Shown piece by piece: positions 44,365 to 57,485 of a stretch of 64,000 nucleotides of DNA. Within the stretch, counting starts at the first letter, position 1. Every line of letters starts with the position of its first letter. The DNA comes from Prostheceraeus crozeri (Eukaryota; Platyhelminthes; Polycladida; Euryleptidae), in NCBI GenBank assembly GCA_907163375.1, contig CAJQUW010006804.1, positions 124,001-188,000 on the forward strand. The letters are read 5' to 3'. Both the position numbers and the translations under genes were made by a program. The notes below the pieces were generated by a model, which made no database searches, was not told the origin of the DNA, and was given only the letters and a program-made list of their open reading frames with translations.

Positions 44365-45728
44365 TATACATGTATTGCCAAGAGGTATTGGATAGCACCA
44401 AATATTCAGCATATCATGAGTATCCTGAATTGAACGATGTGCACGATACGTACATCTATAAAACTCCTTTGCTTTATAGCAGTTTCAAGGGTAGCGTGTC
44501 CAATATGTCTGTACCAGAGAATAGACAAGCAACTTTTCCTACGATTACAAGAGTATTGAAGCTACTTGGATTTTCTTACCTGTTGATATGAAGACATTGG
44601 AGCAAGCTCCATAGGAGAAGGAGCGGTACATTCATGAGGAGGATTTCAGTGAGTGTGAGTACTTTGGATAGGATTATATCACAATTATGATCACGTTCCG
44701 GTGTGCAAAGGATACAGGACATCTGTTTCAATCCCAACATGTAATACAAACAACAAAGCAGGATTACGAAATACATGCATTTCTCGATTTCAAAGTCAAA
44801 GTTTCCTTTTAGAACTCCTGACAGTGGAAATACAAAAAAGGGATGCTAAGGTGAACAGCATGCTGTTTACTAGTATCTCAACTGCCACTATGAGTATTAT
44901 ATTCAGATCCCATATTGTGCACGTATCAGTCGATGTGGACAGCATCATCAGTGGCAAATGAGGAGTGAGGTTGTGAACACAGTCTCACACTCAATATTAG
45001 TCCTTTAGATATTCAATGATTGTCTATATACAATATGAACATGTAAGAAATATATAGGGGTAAAGAAATCTTGAACAACCTAGTTTTCTAACAACCATGA
45101 TGAAAAATACCTCAAAAAGTAAGACATAAAATAGCCTAAAATGACATGAAAATGAAAATAATACCTAAATAGCTATGAACGTGACTGCAATTGGAAATAT
45201 CAAATAGATGAAAAATTCTGATGATGCGTTGTTGTTGAGGGATTTCTTAATGTCATGGATGAGAGGAAAACGAATTTTTAGTTTTCTATCTCTTTAATGA
45301 CGAAGATACACAGGATTATTCCTTTTCTTGACAATAGACATAAAAATATCCGGAACCGCTTGGTTGAATACTAATGAAAACTTCTTAAAAATGAAGTCTA
45401 CATGATATTGATAAAATTTAACAGTAACGAAATGAAACAACTTGTTCCTTCCATGATTTAACGATTAAACTCGAAAAACAAGCCGAAAAGTGAACTCATT
45501 AATGAAAAATATAATTTGAATGTTCAGTTGGTCAATAGACGCAATAAAAAAAGTGTGGATTGCTTCAGCAAAAGTAAATAAGCAGAATAACTGTAAATAA
45601 TGCAACATTTTGCCGGTTAAAAACAACAAAATTTTGATATCTTTGATGAATTTAAATGTACAATGTGCAATAAGGCAGTTGCATTGGTAGCACATAGAAG
45701 GAAATCAGAAGATAGAAGAAGTTCGAAG
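44365..45728. other. Non-coding sequence between two transposons
   Basis: No gene, repeat or RNA signature seen on either strand. Confidence 0.35.
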
Positions 45729-45953
45729 TTAAGGCCAGTTTATACTTCCTGCGTTTTTTGTCCGCAGACGTCAACGGATAACGCAGAGTCAGTACGTTAT
45801 CCGCACCAGCAAGCGGACAAAATTATCTCCGTCCGTTTGTGGGAAGCTTTCTGCAGACCAGTATCCGCTCTGATGTTTATACTTCGTGCGTCAAATATCG
45901 AGACGGATTTGAAAGACTAGTTGTTTTCACTTCACCAGTAAGCAGCTTGAAGC

Positions 45954-48262
45954 ATGTGTGATCACGCGGACGACATTCTTTTACTGGCAGCCACATTTCT
46001 GCAAGTCCAAAACCGAAAGCGTCGACAAAAAATAATATATATGAAAAGAATTTTTCAGCATCGACCAACAAAATCTGAGCAAATACTGGTGAATGAAATG
46101 CGCTTATACGATGAGGATAGTCATTTCAAATATTTCAGAATGATAAGGAAAACGTTTGATAGTCTACTTTCTAAAGTTGGTCCTGAACTTCTCCATAAAC
46201 CGACCCATAAATTGCCGGTATCTCCAAAGGAACGCTTGGCAATGACTCTCAGAACCCTTGCAACAGGAGACAGTCACCAAACAGTGTCATTTAGCTATCG
46301 CGTTGGGAAAACAACAGTATCGAATATTGTTCTTGAAACTTGCCAAGCAATCATCGCTGTTTTGGAGGATGAATGTATTTCAACAATAAATGAAAGTTTG
46401 TGGAAGAAGATCGCTGCTGGGTTCGAAAAAAATGGCACTTCCCCAACTGTATTGGAGCCATCGACGGAAAGCATGTCAGGATTCGCTGCCCACCTAATTC
46501 TGGCAGTAATTACTATGATTATAAAAATTATTTTTCATTGTGCTTGCTAGCTGTTGTCGACGACGAATATTGTTTCACCTATGTCGATATCGGAGCTATT
46601 GGACGGGAAAGTGATGGTGGCATCTTTAGCGCATCGAATTTTGGCAAAGCACTGAATGATGGAAAATTGAAATTACCCTCCCCAAGAGACATTCAAGATA
46701 AGGGAACACATATTCTTACAGGAGAAATATTTCATGAACAGATTGTTTAAGTTTTCATGCACTTATTCGCGAGCATACTCGTATATAGGCCATTGCAGAG
46801 CTTTCTATGCGTGTGCATTGGCATATCAGTAAAAAACTGTGTTGATAGACATGCACTACTTCGAAAATTCACCTGTGTGATGTTTAATTATGTATACCCA
46901 GTAGGTTAATTGCATGTGTTAAAATTCATCTATCATATTTGAAAAAGGAATTGGCCTAAAGTCAATTGTTCAAGGAAGTAACTTGGAAAGCCAAATGTCT
47001 CCAAAACTTTTTGATTTTTTCATGTGAAATCTTTTAATATTTTTTCTAGACGTCAATGTATTTCGGCTGTACGTCTATTGCCGAAAAACATTTGCATACT
47101 GACCTTTAAAAAAAATTAAAAAGAATATTCAAGACACTTGGCTTCCCAACTTCCTTAAATAAAGTTAGTATTATATGCGTTATGAAGACCTTTTTTGCTC
47201 AAGAGATATGCTTATGATTTCCTTCATTGTTATAATGTGCTCTCAGACTCCAAAGACAGGAAACTAAACTAGCTTCCTGTTTCACTAGAGTCACCGTACT
47301 ATCACATAGAAAGTATTTTTTACCTGGGTTGTTTGTTGTCTATCCGCTACATAGCGATTTCTCGATTTGCTGTGGGTCGGCTTCTTTGGCCGCCAAATAT
47401 ATCAATTATCTTGCATTACCAAATGGACAAAATCTGTTCCAAGGATGTATTAATCACTTTTAATGCTGATTAATACTGCTACGTAGGACCTAATTAGCAT
47501 TTACTTTCACTATGTGTTCCTATTTTTTAAAGTGACAGTGTCGTCTTTCTTGAATTGTACTCATATAGTTAGCAGATCAAAGTAGAGTTTTGAAGCATAC
47601 ACAGAACCACAAATTTCCCATAGTTGCCGTAATCTTTCTTTTTCATTTATTTCTCTTTCAGAATACAAAACATTCCGTATGTTTTTGTGGCCGACGCTGC
47701 ATTTCCCCTGAAAGTAAATATATTGAAACCATATGCCAACAGTAAACTTAATGATGAAGGATCAAACATCACAGAGCAAACTAAGAAGGAAGTTCTCAAG
47801 AAAAGGATTTACAACTACCGCTTGAGTCGGGCACAGAGATTGTCAGAAAATGCCTTCGGTATTCTGTCTTCAAGATAGCAAATGTTTCACAGAACACTTC
47901 AGGTCACACCAGAAAAAGCCAAAGCAATGGTTTATACGTGCATCTTACTTCATAATTTTTTGAGACGTAGAGATCTACAAGTAGCCCCTTCACATCGTTA
48001 TTCTCCAGAATCAATGATTGATTTTGAAGATGCTAATGGCATCATCACTGAAGCAACTTGGAGAAAACAAAAGGTTGGCGAGTTGACAAACTTAACCTTC
48101 ATTGGTGGAAACAATTATTCTCTAAGAGTACGCTCTGTTAGAGAGGATTTCTGTGATTATTTCAACAACAGCGGTTCGATTTCATGGCAAGAGGAAATTG
48201 TCACAGGTAAACCAGTTGATAAAGTTTCTGCTCATAAACATGCTGCCAGTCAAAGGCATTGA
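45954..48262 (+). pseudogene. Harbinger transposase (DDE_Tnp_4), interrupted
   Basis: The N-terminal part (MCDHADDILLLAATF, then RLAMTLRTLATGDSHQTVSF helix-turn-helix) runs to about 46440. The catalytic part then changes frame at about 46420: NCIGAIDGKHVRI (first Asp) and FTYVDIGAIGRESDGGIF (second Asp). After a 0.9-kb gap (46750-47661) it resumes with IPYVFVADAAFPL and RLSRAQRLSENAFGI (catalytic Glu in RxxxENAFG), then frame-shifts to MFHRTLQVTPEKAKAMVYTC, ending at 48262. The gap ends in CTCTTTCAG, a good acceptor, but the only nearby GT does not give a matching phase. It is either a decayed intron or an insertion. The gene is not functional as it stands. Confidence 0.88.
46970..47165. repeat. 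Short imperfect hairpin inside the Harbinger gap
   Basis: GGAAGTAACTTGGAAAGCCA at about 46974 and its near complement (TGGCTTCCCAACTTCC, about 47138) enclose further complementary segments (GTATTTCGGC / GCCGAAAAAC, about 47058 and 47083). It has the size and shape of a small MITE in the space between the two transposase parts. Confidence 0.5.
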
Positions 48263-48988
48263 AAATCTAGGAAATCGGTGTAGTACTGTTTAGATTTGTA
48301 TCGATTAAATTTTCTGTAATAATTGTGAAGTTTTGATTCTATATTCTATTTGGTATTTTCTAAATCTTCATCATTTAAGTTGATAATTATTCATTTCAGC
48401 ACCGGGCGGGATATTTTTCCAGAATGAATTTTGAAAACAAAACCCGAAGTGCGAACAAAGGTGTATTTATATAATCTGTACAGTTATGAATTCAGAGTCA
48501 TATATGCTGTTGAGACAATTCCATCCGCAACATCCCAAGTTGCACATTCTGTGGGACCTGCGTTATTTACATGTATACCACTGGATGAATGAGTTGAAAC
48601 ACAACCTTCTGCATTATTTCGAATGACCTCATTTTGAACTTGCCGTAATTCCCATTTGAAAAGCACCTGTAAAATAGATTGCAAGAATTTGTTCAATCAG
48701 TTTATCACTCAGTAATGATGCCTCACCCGTGAAGAAAATGATATGATAAAACTTTTTATTTCTTAAATGATCATGCATAATTTCATAATCTAGGCCATAA
48801 ATGAAATTCACATGATTATGTTTCGTAGTTTCTTGGAATGAAAATATAACTGATAACTTTACACTTAAAGCTAATATTGATATCAGAAATGTTCTTCGTG
48901 ATAATGGTATCGCAGTTCTCGATTCTAATGATTACAATACTAAACGTACAATAATATAGGCTGCTGCTAGTATTGTGTTTTGCTTCTA

Positions 48989-49714
48989 TTACTGCTGCGG
49001 ATAAATTCTATTCATATTAATTTTACAAATATGTAGTATAATTTCCAGTATGCGTAAGTAAATGCTCACTTGTTGAATTTCCATTTTCGCGTGAACCGAT
49101 GCGTTTGAGTCCATCTTCTTGAGAGATCTTGCAATATATTTACCATATGCATCGAATTCATCTTCTGAAGGACAACTTCGACCATCTTTCCACAATTCCA
49201 AGCAAGACATCAGTTCATTTTCAACCTTGGTTAGCTCTATCTTTGTCTTTTTCTTACTTTTCATTTCAACTTCATGTAGGCCTACCGGAATATTCTCCTC
49301 ATTGTCCTTGTTGGGGATACAGACAGAGGGTCCCTCATCATCGACGTTCTCACTGTCATCATCCGTTTCTTGAGATCCATCGATTGTAGACGAAATCGTT
49401 TTTCGAGTAACGGTTGCATTATCTAAGAACTGTAGATTCTTAAAAAAAATTCCACTGAGCTGCTCTTCCACCTGCATCACCACTTCTTCCAACATTCTTC
49501 TTTTTCACTCGTTGATATGTGTCACGCAGGTACCGCCATTTCTTTTGACACTGCTCTTTCGTCGTCACGATCCCCATCGCTCTGATCTTAGGGCAATGTC
49601 ATCCCAAGCCTGCTTTGCGCGTTCCAAATTTTTGTAATTATTTGAGCTCATCACCCAGAGATTTTCATGGTTTCTCACCTCCTCAATTAAACTCTCTTCG
49701 AAGCTGCTTTCCAT
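48989..49714 (-). pseudogene. Harbinger MADF/Myb-like partner protein (frameshifted)
   Basis: The minus strand from MESSFEESLIEEVRNHENLW at 49714 gives the first half of a MADF domain (NYKNLERAKQAWDDIALRSE). A frame change near 49585 leads to VTTKEQCQKKWRYLRDTYQR and on into an open frame MLEEVVMQVEEQLSGIFFKN with an acidic middle (SQETDDDSENVDDEG) and a helical C-terminus. Harbinger elements encode such a DNA-binding partner that brings the transposase to the ends and to the nucleus. One frameshift is evident. Confidence 0.8.
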
Positions 49715-49940
49715 TCTGCTTTATCCGCTCAAGTGTGCAGAAAGTTTGAAATGATCTCAAACAGCCTGCAGACTGTCCGCACAAGCCTGCGTACACCCGA
49801 TGACTCAGCATAGATGACATCGATCGCAAAATTTTATCCGCAGACGTGTCTGCGTATAACGCACGAGTCAACAGATTTCAGTCTGCGTTATCCGTTGACG
49901 TCTGCGGACAAAAAACGCAGGAAGTATAAACTGGCCTTTA

Positions 49941-51379
49941 GATATCAAGAACACAGTCTCAGTATTACAAGAGTACTTTCAGTGTATGTCTGTAGCGATT
50001 GTGGGTGTGCGAGTACCGGATATTATGGATTTGGCATTGAATTTTGAAGTGTGCTGGACAGCATTAATGACAATATGTTGCGGGAAGCGAGATTGATTCA
50101 GAGCTGGTCTTTAAGTTTTTTTGGTTGCTCTGTATTCACATGCTTCAATCATTTGTATAAACATCGGAGTTGGGCACGAGTCCGAATTTCTGGACCCGAC
50201 CCACGAGTGCATCCGTGGATCTGATGTATTACTAATGTATTTTCGTTTATGTCAATATTCCAATGGATGTATGGCATATTAGCCCTATATAACAGATGGT
50301 CAGCAAATCTGTGAAGAATCGATTATTTCAAATTTTTAACTCGAGGGGATCAGCTACACTTTCGCTGAACATTCGACCCATATGAGATATTCTTCCAAAC
50401 ACGCCCACTGCCCCCTTGTGCAGTGAAGGGTAATTAACTTGGAAATCAAATCACAAGTTCGAGTACATTTCACAATCATCATACATAGCAGCATAAGAAT
50501 AAAGAATTATTTGCAGAACCGGTCGATTCATTTCGTGACTTCACTTTATTTGAGTGATCATGTGAGAAAAATCGGTGGAGAAGACGGGGTAAAGCTGCAT
50601 AGACAGGTAAATGCAATGACTGGCCATGACTACAGCTTGGTGTCACTCACCTCGACAAGGATGATCAAAGGCTTAAGTCGAATATTTAAAAACGAGCAAA
50701 TCATCTAACGTACTCACCAGCACTTCACTTATCAAGTCGGCTATACTGGGGATTTGGGAAACAAGCGATAGAGGTTCTTTTGTACTCGAGTGAGAGTATC
50801 TGTCCTTATTCAAGAGATGACAGCATCATTAACTCACCATTCATGTTTTAATATATTTTAATCAACTATTGTTGATCTGGGAGCGAAAAAATGTTTGATA
50901 TTTGATAGTGACTAAATAATTGGTAGAGACAGGAGCGACATTATCTTAAACATATCATTTTGTCAAGCTCGCTGTTCAACCCACGAGTTTCAAGATTCAG
51001 ATCCGACCCGACCCAACCGCGGATCGGGTACATCGAAACTCAAAGCAAATTCTGAAAAATCACCACAAAGCATTGTCAACGAAAGTGAACAATACAAAGC
51101 CTGCGGCGAAATATGTGGCCATCAGAAATTATGGCTACCTTTTGATTGGTTATGTGATTCTCAGACTGAACAATGATTGGTAGAAAATTTCGTGGTGGCC
51201 AAAAACGAGATTTAGAAAGTACTGCGTGATAAAAATCCTAGCACTTAGAATTACAGGAACCATTATTTCATTATTGAAGAAGCATCAAGGCTATAACTTC
51301 AAATAATGAAAATTTGTTTCACACATATCTAGCAACCTGCTGACAGCCCTTGTATTAATGCAAGCTTAAATTATATTGT
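49941..51379. other. Non-coding sequence
   Basis: No gene supported. The words GACCCGACCCACGAGT at 50197 and ATCCGACCCGACCCAACC at 51001 are similar and may mark the two ends of an unidentified repeat of about 0.85 kb. Confidence 0.35.
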
Positions 51380-52420
51380 TCTTAGAGTTCATCCGATCTC
51401 TTTTGCTCAATGCATTCCCATTGATCTTCAACCATTCTTTCAGAAAGTGTTTTGATATTTGTAGGAGAATGTGAATGTGAGTCCTTCACTCTTTTATCAT
51501 GCTTATCCCACGCAAGCTCGATTGGTGAAAGATCAGGAGAGTGCGAAGCCAATAGGAGCTACTCAATTGCTGAGCTGTTATCACCGGACTGGTGTGCTCT
51601 GTGCGGCCGCACACTGTCATCTTGGATGATGAGATGGTTCCCCTTTACTGTTGGAATAACAAAATGAGTTACAATCTCCGAGAGATGACATTTGCCATCC
51701 AAGGTGCTTTAATGTCAATAGCCGCCGTTCTTCCACCGTGCCAAATAGCGGCCCGAATCCTGACGCTGCCTCCGTCGAACCGTTCATCCTCAGAAATTCA
51801 GCAAGCCGCATATCTCTCATCAGACAGTATGTGAGCACAGGCTTGCTCGTCGTGGAAATCGAGGGTGAACCGTAATTGCTCCGTCCACATCACACGATGC
51901 CACTCATCAATGCTCCTTTTAGAATGTGGCTCGAACCATTTATTTTCGCTTCTGTTCGAGACTTATAACATGCTCCTATAAATTCATTAAAATCCAAAAA
52001 CTTAATAAGAGGTTTGAACACGGTATGTCTGCCAGATTTAAATCCCGATTCTGTCAAACGTCAATATGCAGTTCTAACGCAGCAGTTTACACCAGCAGCA
52101 GATTTCCAGCCTATTATTAGACGCTAAACGCTTTGAAACCTATTTCTCTTTGCTTTACAACGATCAGCTTTTGATCTGTGATTCCCTTTGTTTTCTTCGG
52201 TCTTCCAGATCCTTCCGGTCTTGAAAGCTTTCTTTCTTCACACCAACGTATCCACCAATTTCTAGCAGCTAGCCTATACATGCGACACGTTCAACTCTTT
52301 ACCAACATTACGCATGCTGTGTCCATAACAAATCATTCCAATAGCCAGAATTTTACGAATTCATCTTGCCGCTCCATTATGCAGTTACGACTTAAGTAAA
52401 AAAGACAGCAAAATTTGCAA
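51380..52420 (-). mobile_element. Degenerate Tc1-like transposon remnant
   Basis: The minus strand in broken frames shows a helix-turn-helix linker (SRPEGSGRPKKTKG, about 52190), then WHRVMWTEQLRFTLDFHDEQ (about 51880, with the first catalytic Asp replaced by Glu) and FDGGSVRIRAAIWHGGRTAA (about 51750, the GGGSVM-WG block of Tc1-like enzymes). Many stops and shifts, and no terminal repeats found. Confidence 0.65.
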
Positions 52421-52429
52421 TTACTATGC

Positions 52430-55160
52430 GATTCTTGAACTTATCCAAACGTCGATCCTGTGCAAAAGGATGAACGACATCTATCATGGTTATGTAAGAA
52501 AAAGCACATAGAAATTTGTTTGAGGTTAGGATCGACTTAGAAATTTAACACTGTCACTGCTGCTAGTAATGATAAGTGCTAAGTTTTTCTTTCAAGTATT
52601 AGTTTGCTTCTCCCTTTACGACTTCTCAATTGCAATAAGGGTCAATTGTACCTTCAAATCCTCCAATGCTTCTCAACCTGGAACAGTGCTGCCATAAGTC
52701 ATTAATTCTCCGACCCAAAGTGTTGCTCCGACCTTTCTGAAGTAAAACAGATCAAAAAGACAAATCGACAAAAATTTGACGCTATGGCCTTATCGATTGA
52801 ATCATTTCAATGATTTAGTTTTTTCAAAAATTGCTCCTAAGTACAGCACGAGTGCTATGCAGGTCAAGAATTTTCAAGTGTGTTTTGAAAACCTCTGCAA
52901 AGTTTGTCATCGATGCTCTGATTTGTTAAGACTTAAAGAGCATTTGTGGTGATGACCATCGTGTCCAGTTAAACTGTGATGGATAATTTGATGATGCCGA
53001 ATCATCAAGTTCACATTGCTTTCAGCGAAATAGGGGAAATAACATAGACACACAAGAACTTTCAGTTAAGTTTTTCAAATGCGAAGAAACGGTGTCGCCA
53101 CTTCTTCCAAAAATTTAATCCACTGAAGTCCTGAGAAAATCGAAAATGATGGCAAATGGTTATTATGTGATTGCATAAATGAAGTTTCGTTTCATATCGC
53201 TCTCAAATTTTACGCAAATTGCATATCAACCATAATGTCCTTTCATAAATTCTGTTTTAGAAATAGTCATGATATTTTTCTTATTTTTTGCAATAATTTA
53301 TGTGGACAGATTGTATTGAAACAGACGACTAGCAATTTACAGTAAGCCCTCAATCGTTGCACTTAACACAAACTTTGGCATGAGAACTTTGTCAATTCTA
53401 ATTATATGGGGTTGCAAAGTGCTTGAATACTTATAGAATTTTCAGCCATCGACATCGCGATTCTTTCTGCAAAGGCTTATCAGTACACCCAGGATAGCTT
53501 GTAATATTTAGAATGACAAAAACAGCTGATGGACTGCACAGCACACACACTGTCTTTATTTTGGCTTTGCAGTGCGGCTCATGGTGGGCTTTTTGTGCAG
53601 ATTACACATTTTGTGAAGCATTTCTTGAAAATGCTGTTTGTGAGATTGAATTGAACTAAATATCTGACATGCAAGACCGGTCGGTTTTTGCGGAATGTGG
53701 AAACCAAGCTTTGATGATCACAGATTAGCTAACAATAAAGGCTCAATCTTGAATTTCATTGGTTTCAACTGTCTTTCAAATGACTGTTATTTGCGACATG
53801 CATTTGTGATTTTGAAAGGACTGGATCATCGGATCAGATCGTCAGCCGATTGTTCTGTTGATGCAGTGGAAAGATTCTTCCAACCATGCTCTGACTTCTT
53901 TACCTTGGCCAGCATTGGCATTCCACAAGCCGCAATTTATTAAGATCATAATTCATAAAGCATCGTAAACTAAAATGACTGACGATTTTGAATGTTGCTT
54001 TATTCTAATGCTTAAATTTTCGTTTTAAACATAATACTGATACCATTTAGCAGTAATTTCCATTATACACTCTTTTTGTGATATATTCATGCAAAATTTT
54101 TGACTTTCGCGTAAAGTAGCAGTGCTCAAACTGCCACATCAGTAGCGAAATTGAAAGTATGTATAAACCGATTGCCTTTAAATTCCTGATTCACAAGTTC
54201 TACTGTTATTTTAGAATATTGCACATCTTTGTTTACATCGCAGCATCAGGACTGACGTACTGTTACATGTTCCTTTTATTATCAAGCCCAAAGACGAGCT
54301 AATCCGCTGTCTTTGATCAGCCCCACACCTTCTGTTTGAACAAGGACTGCTACGATTACGGTCTTGCATTTTGTTATTTCGTAGCATTGTTCTTACTTTA
54401 TCTATTCATCTACTTCGTATATATGAATCTATTCAGTCATGGCGTTTTGCACTACACATTTTCAGTAATAGACTTGCATAATTCTAATGAAATATTCCGG
54501 TGATTGGCGACCGCAACAAACTGATATGTAGGCCTACAACAATGATTTCCAATCATTTGATGATAGTAAGAAAATATTGAATAAATAGCACCATAGTTAA
54601 ACAGTGCCACTACTGAGATTGATTCTTTCTTCATACAATTGTGTCATCTGCGATGTTATTTGGTTGACTCATGCATACTTTTGCAAAATGCTCATCTTGC
54701 GCGAGGAGAGAAGCTGAGTAAATATGCTTCTGTCGTATGAAGTCGTAAATGTAGTAATGTCTTACAAGCCCTAATCAACACACTTCTACATTCATCTGCG
54801 TACCGCATTCTACGCACTGAAAATTCTCCCACTCGCCTGCAATGGTCTAAGATTTGGTGCAATGATAAAACAATTTACGTTTTACAGTACTGTTGGACTT
54901 GCACACTTCATCTACATCATCAAAATTCTGCTACATTTAAATGCCTATTTACGGTACTATTCCATGTAATTTCATAGTCTTCCGCAACTATGTATTGGAC
55001 TGAAAAATAGCTATGTTTATTTTGATAATGTCTTTTTTTCAGCAGAAAGATCACAAAAATGCAAGTAGTGTAAACAAATACAAAAGGCATTCATGTACTT
55101 GACAACAATGAACTTTCTATCGACATTTTTTCAACAATAGAAAATGTGAAACAGCAGAAT
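52430..55160. other. Non-coding sequence
   Basis: No gene, RNA or clear repeat seen. All open frames are short and unlike known proteins. Confidence 0.35.
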
Positions 55161-57400
55161 GTTGTTAAATGAGAATCTTTGCGTGTTTGTCACCATTTGT
55201 TAAGAAAACGACAATCTTACCAGCGTCCTCAGTTGTTTTTGTTTCTTCTTTTTCGGGGTTTTCATTGTTTTTCTTTTCAGTAAGCTGAGTGTTCTTTTGT
55301 CCAAAAATTGCCAAACTCATTTGCTTGTCCATGGCATTTTTGTCGATGTACACTTCATCAATATTCTACAGATGCCCTGTTTTCCTTTTACTGACTTCTC
55401 TTGGTATACCCCAGATTGTCAAACGAGTCTTGGCGGTTCTTCTGTTGCTGGTAATGGTGTAATACTCTTCTTTTCCTAGCGACTTCATCATGGATGATGT
55501 GACTTTCTGAATCTGATGAATTCCATAAGACTGATTTCGGTACCATTTCAAAACATGTGAGAGGTGTCAGATAGAATGATTCACAAGTATTATTTGCACG
55601 CAGTTGAATGTACTTCTTGTACAGAAGAATGGGACAGCGATTCTTATCTGAAGGATTTTCATGTATCACTTTAGGCTCCAATCGGCTTTGCTGTATGCCG
55701 AAATTTCTTTCCCCTGTAGCAATTTAGACGTCTAACATTGGGGCAGAAGTCGTCTTCTTCGTCTAATCTCAATGGCGCATAAATATTTACTATCTTCCTT
55801 GTTGCGCATGTTATTTAAGTCATACAAATTATGTTGAGCTGAATACATCGCTAGAAGAATATATTTCAGACAAATAATCAATGATCTAATATTCGACTTC
55901 TTTAGTATATTATAGGACGAGTTCCGATAACTACTAGACGTATTTTTGTCGACTTAAATTCGTCTGGGATGAACGTTAACTTTTCTTTATCTTCCTGGTG
56001 CACATGTCATTATATACTTATTATTGATAGAAAATGCAGATCACTTGCGGAAATAGTTCATCTATGAAATTGTCAAAACGGATGGAGTATCGATATCATA
56101 GACATCGGATTACATTATTATAACATTATTATTATTATCCTAATAATGTTATCCGATGTCTATGATCGATATTTTGAGAATCATCGAAAAACATAATGAA
56201 AAAATAAGGTAAAGGAAAGTAAGGTAAATATGAAAAATAAGGTAACTTAGGTAATAAATGAATTATCAAAAACACTAGATCAGGATTAAACCTTTTACTT
56301 TCCATATGCTTCAGTGAATGTTATCAGCCGCATCACGAAATAGACTGAAATATTTTCATTTATTAGTAATAAATTCTTATTCACCTGCAATTATCCTGCA
56401 TTTCTAAACAAAATTGGATCTAGGGACACTATTAAAATTCTTTGCATCATGGAATAATGATGAATCTTTGAAAGTTATATTGAATATCATGAATAATTTA
56501 ATAAAATTATTTTTTTAATGAATATTACTTATTTGTGAGCGATAAAAGTTATATGTTTTATTACTACTTATTCAATTTACTTTTGTTTTCAATTTCATAA
56601 TTGGTAAACAACGTATTTTAGTACTGGATGGGCTCGTTCTTACAAACATTATCGCCTTCTGTATATTGCAATAGTTCCTCACCGTTTACTGTGATCAATT
56701 TTAATTGGGATTTTTCGCCATAAACTAAGTTTTTGTGCTCAGTAGCTGCTCTCATAGCGCAATGAGTACCCAACAAATAAATCAAAGTATTTATTAGTTG
56801 TTTGGGGTTTTGAAGATCCCAGGATTCCATTAACCCATAACTGATCTTCGTCCTCAAATGTTATGACCCCAGCTCGCTTTGGAGCTGACACATTCCCCTC
56901 TTTGGCGGACAATTTCATTTCTGCGTCTAAAACTTTGACGAATTCTTTGAAATCTTGGTCTTTGAATATTGACCAATTTCTGTTAACTTATAGTTGCAAT
57001 AGTGCTGAATCATCGCTGTGATTTCTTTTAACGAACGAGGTGGATACTTGGATCCATCTCTCTTGCGAACGTCAGCTATAAAAAAATTTCATCGCATGGT
57101 TCAATTCGGAGCTTGTCATTGCATCTATTTCTTTGTAGACTTTTAAAACATCCCTATCAATTCTGATCTTCCAAACAGAATGCCAGTCATTAAAGAATTC
57201 TACAGCCCATTGCTCTTTTGTTTCAGTAGCCTACTTGTTGGAATACATGCTGCAATGTGATCATTAATTTGTGCAGAAGAAGTTGTTCCAAATCGATTGT
57301 CAATACATGTTAAGTCAGATTCAAAGTTACCAACTGAGAGCATGTTATCAAGTTCCTTATCAAAATCATAAAATTCAAGGTCTTCCATTCCATTGTTACG
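55160..57400 (-). pseudogene. Crypton-type tyrosine recombinase remnant, minus strand
   Basis: Parts on the minus strand, in order: MEDLEFYDFDKELDNML (57388), a segment like HAMKFFYS and EFVKVLDAEMKLSAKEGNVS (57100-56880), PKQLINTLIYLLGTHCAMRA with TEHKNL (56800-56700; the Arg in CAMRAATEH fits catalytic Arg I), EPKVIHENPSDKNRCPILLY (55680-55620) and RRTAKTRLTIWGIPREVSKR with KTGHL (55450-55370, the second half of the recombinase). Several stops and frame changes separate them. It is homologous to 60295-61577. Proteins of this type (DUF3504; also domesticated in QRICH1 and ZMYM proteins) derive from Cryptons. Confidence 0.75.
56089..56170. repeat. Hairpin of about 80 bp
   Basis: ATCATAGACATCGGATTACA on the left and its near complement (TATCCGATGTCTATGAT) on the right surround an ATT-repeat loop. 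The stem is over 25 bp. It lies downstream of the Crypton remnant's coding part, possibly a solo hairpin MITE. Confidence 0.7.
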
Positions 57401-57485
57401 TCAAATTGCTTATCGATAAAAGACAGAGAGAATGCCACAGTTTGAATATATAGCAATTATGCAACATAGCTTCATATCAACGGGA

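Larger units (their letters stand above)
45732..49937. mobile_element. PIF/Harbinger DNA transposon, 4.2 kb
   Basis: The inverted repeats are nearly perfect for over 55 bp, starting AGGCCAGTTTATACTTCCTG and continuing through TTTTTTGTCCGCAGACGTCA. The 3-bp target duplication TTA lies at 45729-45731 and 49938-49940. Both standard Harbinger genes are present and convergent: transposase on plus, a MADF-domain protein on minus. Additional inverted copies of the TCCGCAGAC words lie inside each end. Confidence 0.95.

Noticed and set aside
51926-52399. Plus-strand frames over the Tc1-like remnant
   Set aside because: The recognisable transposase blocks are on the minus strand; the plus frames are shadows.
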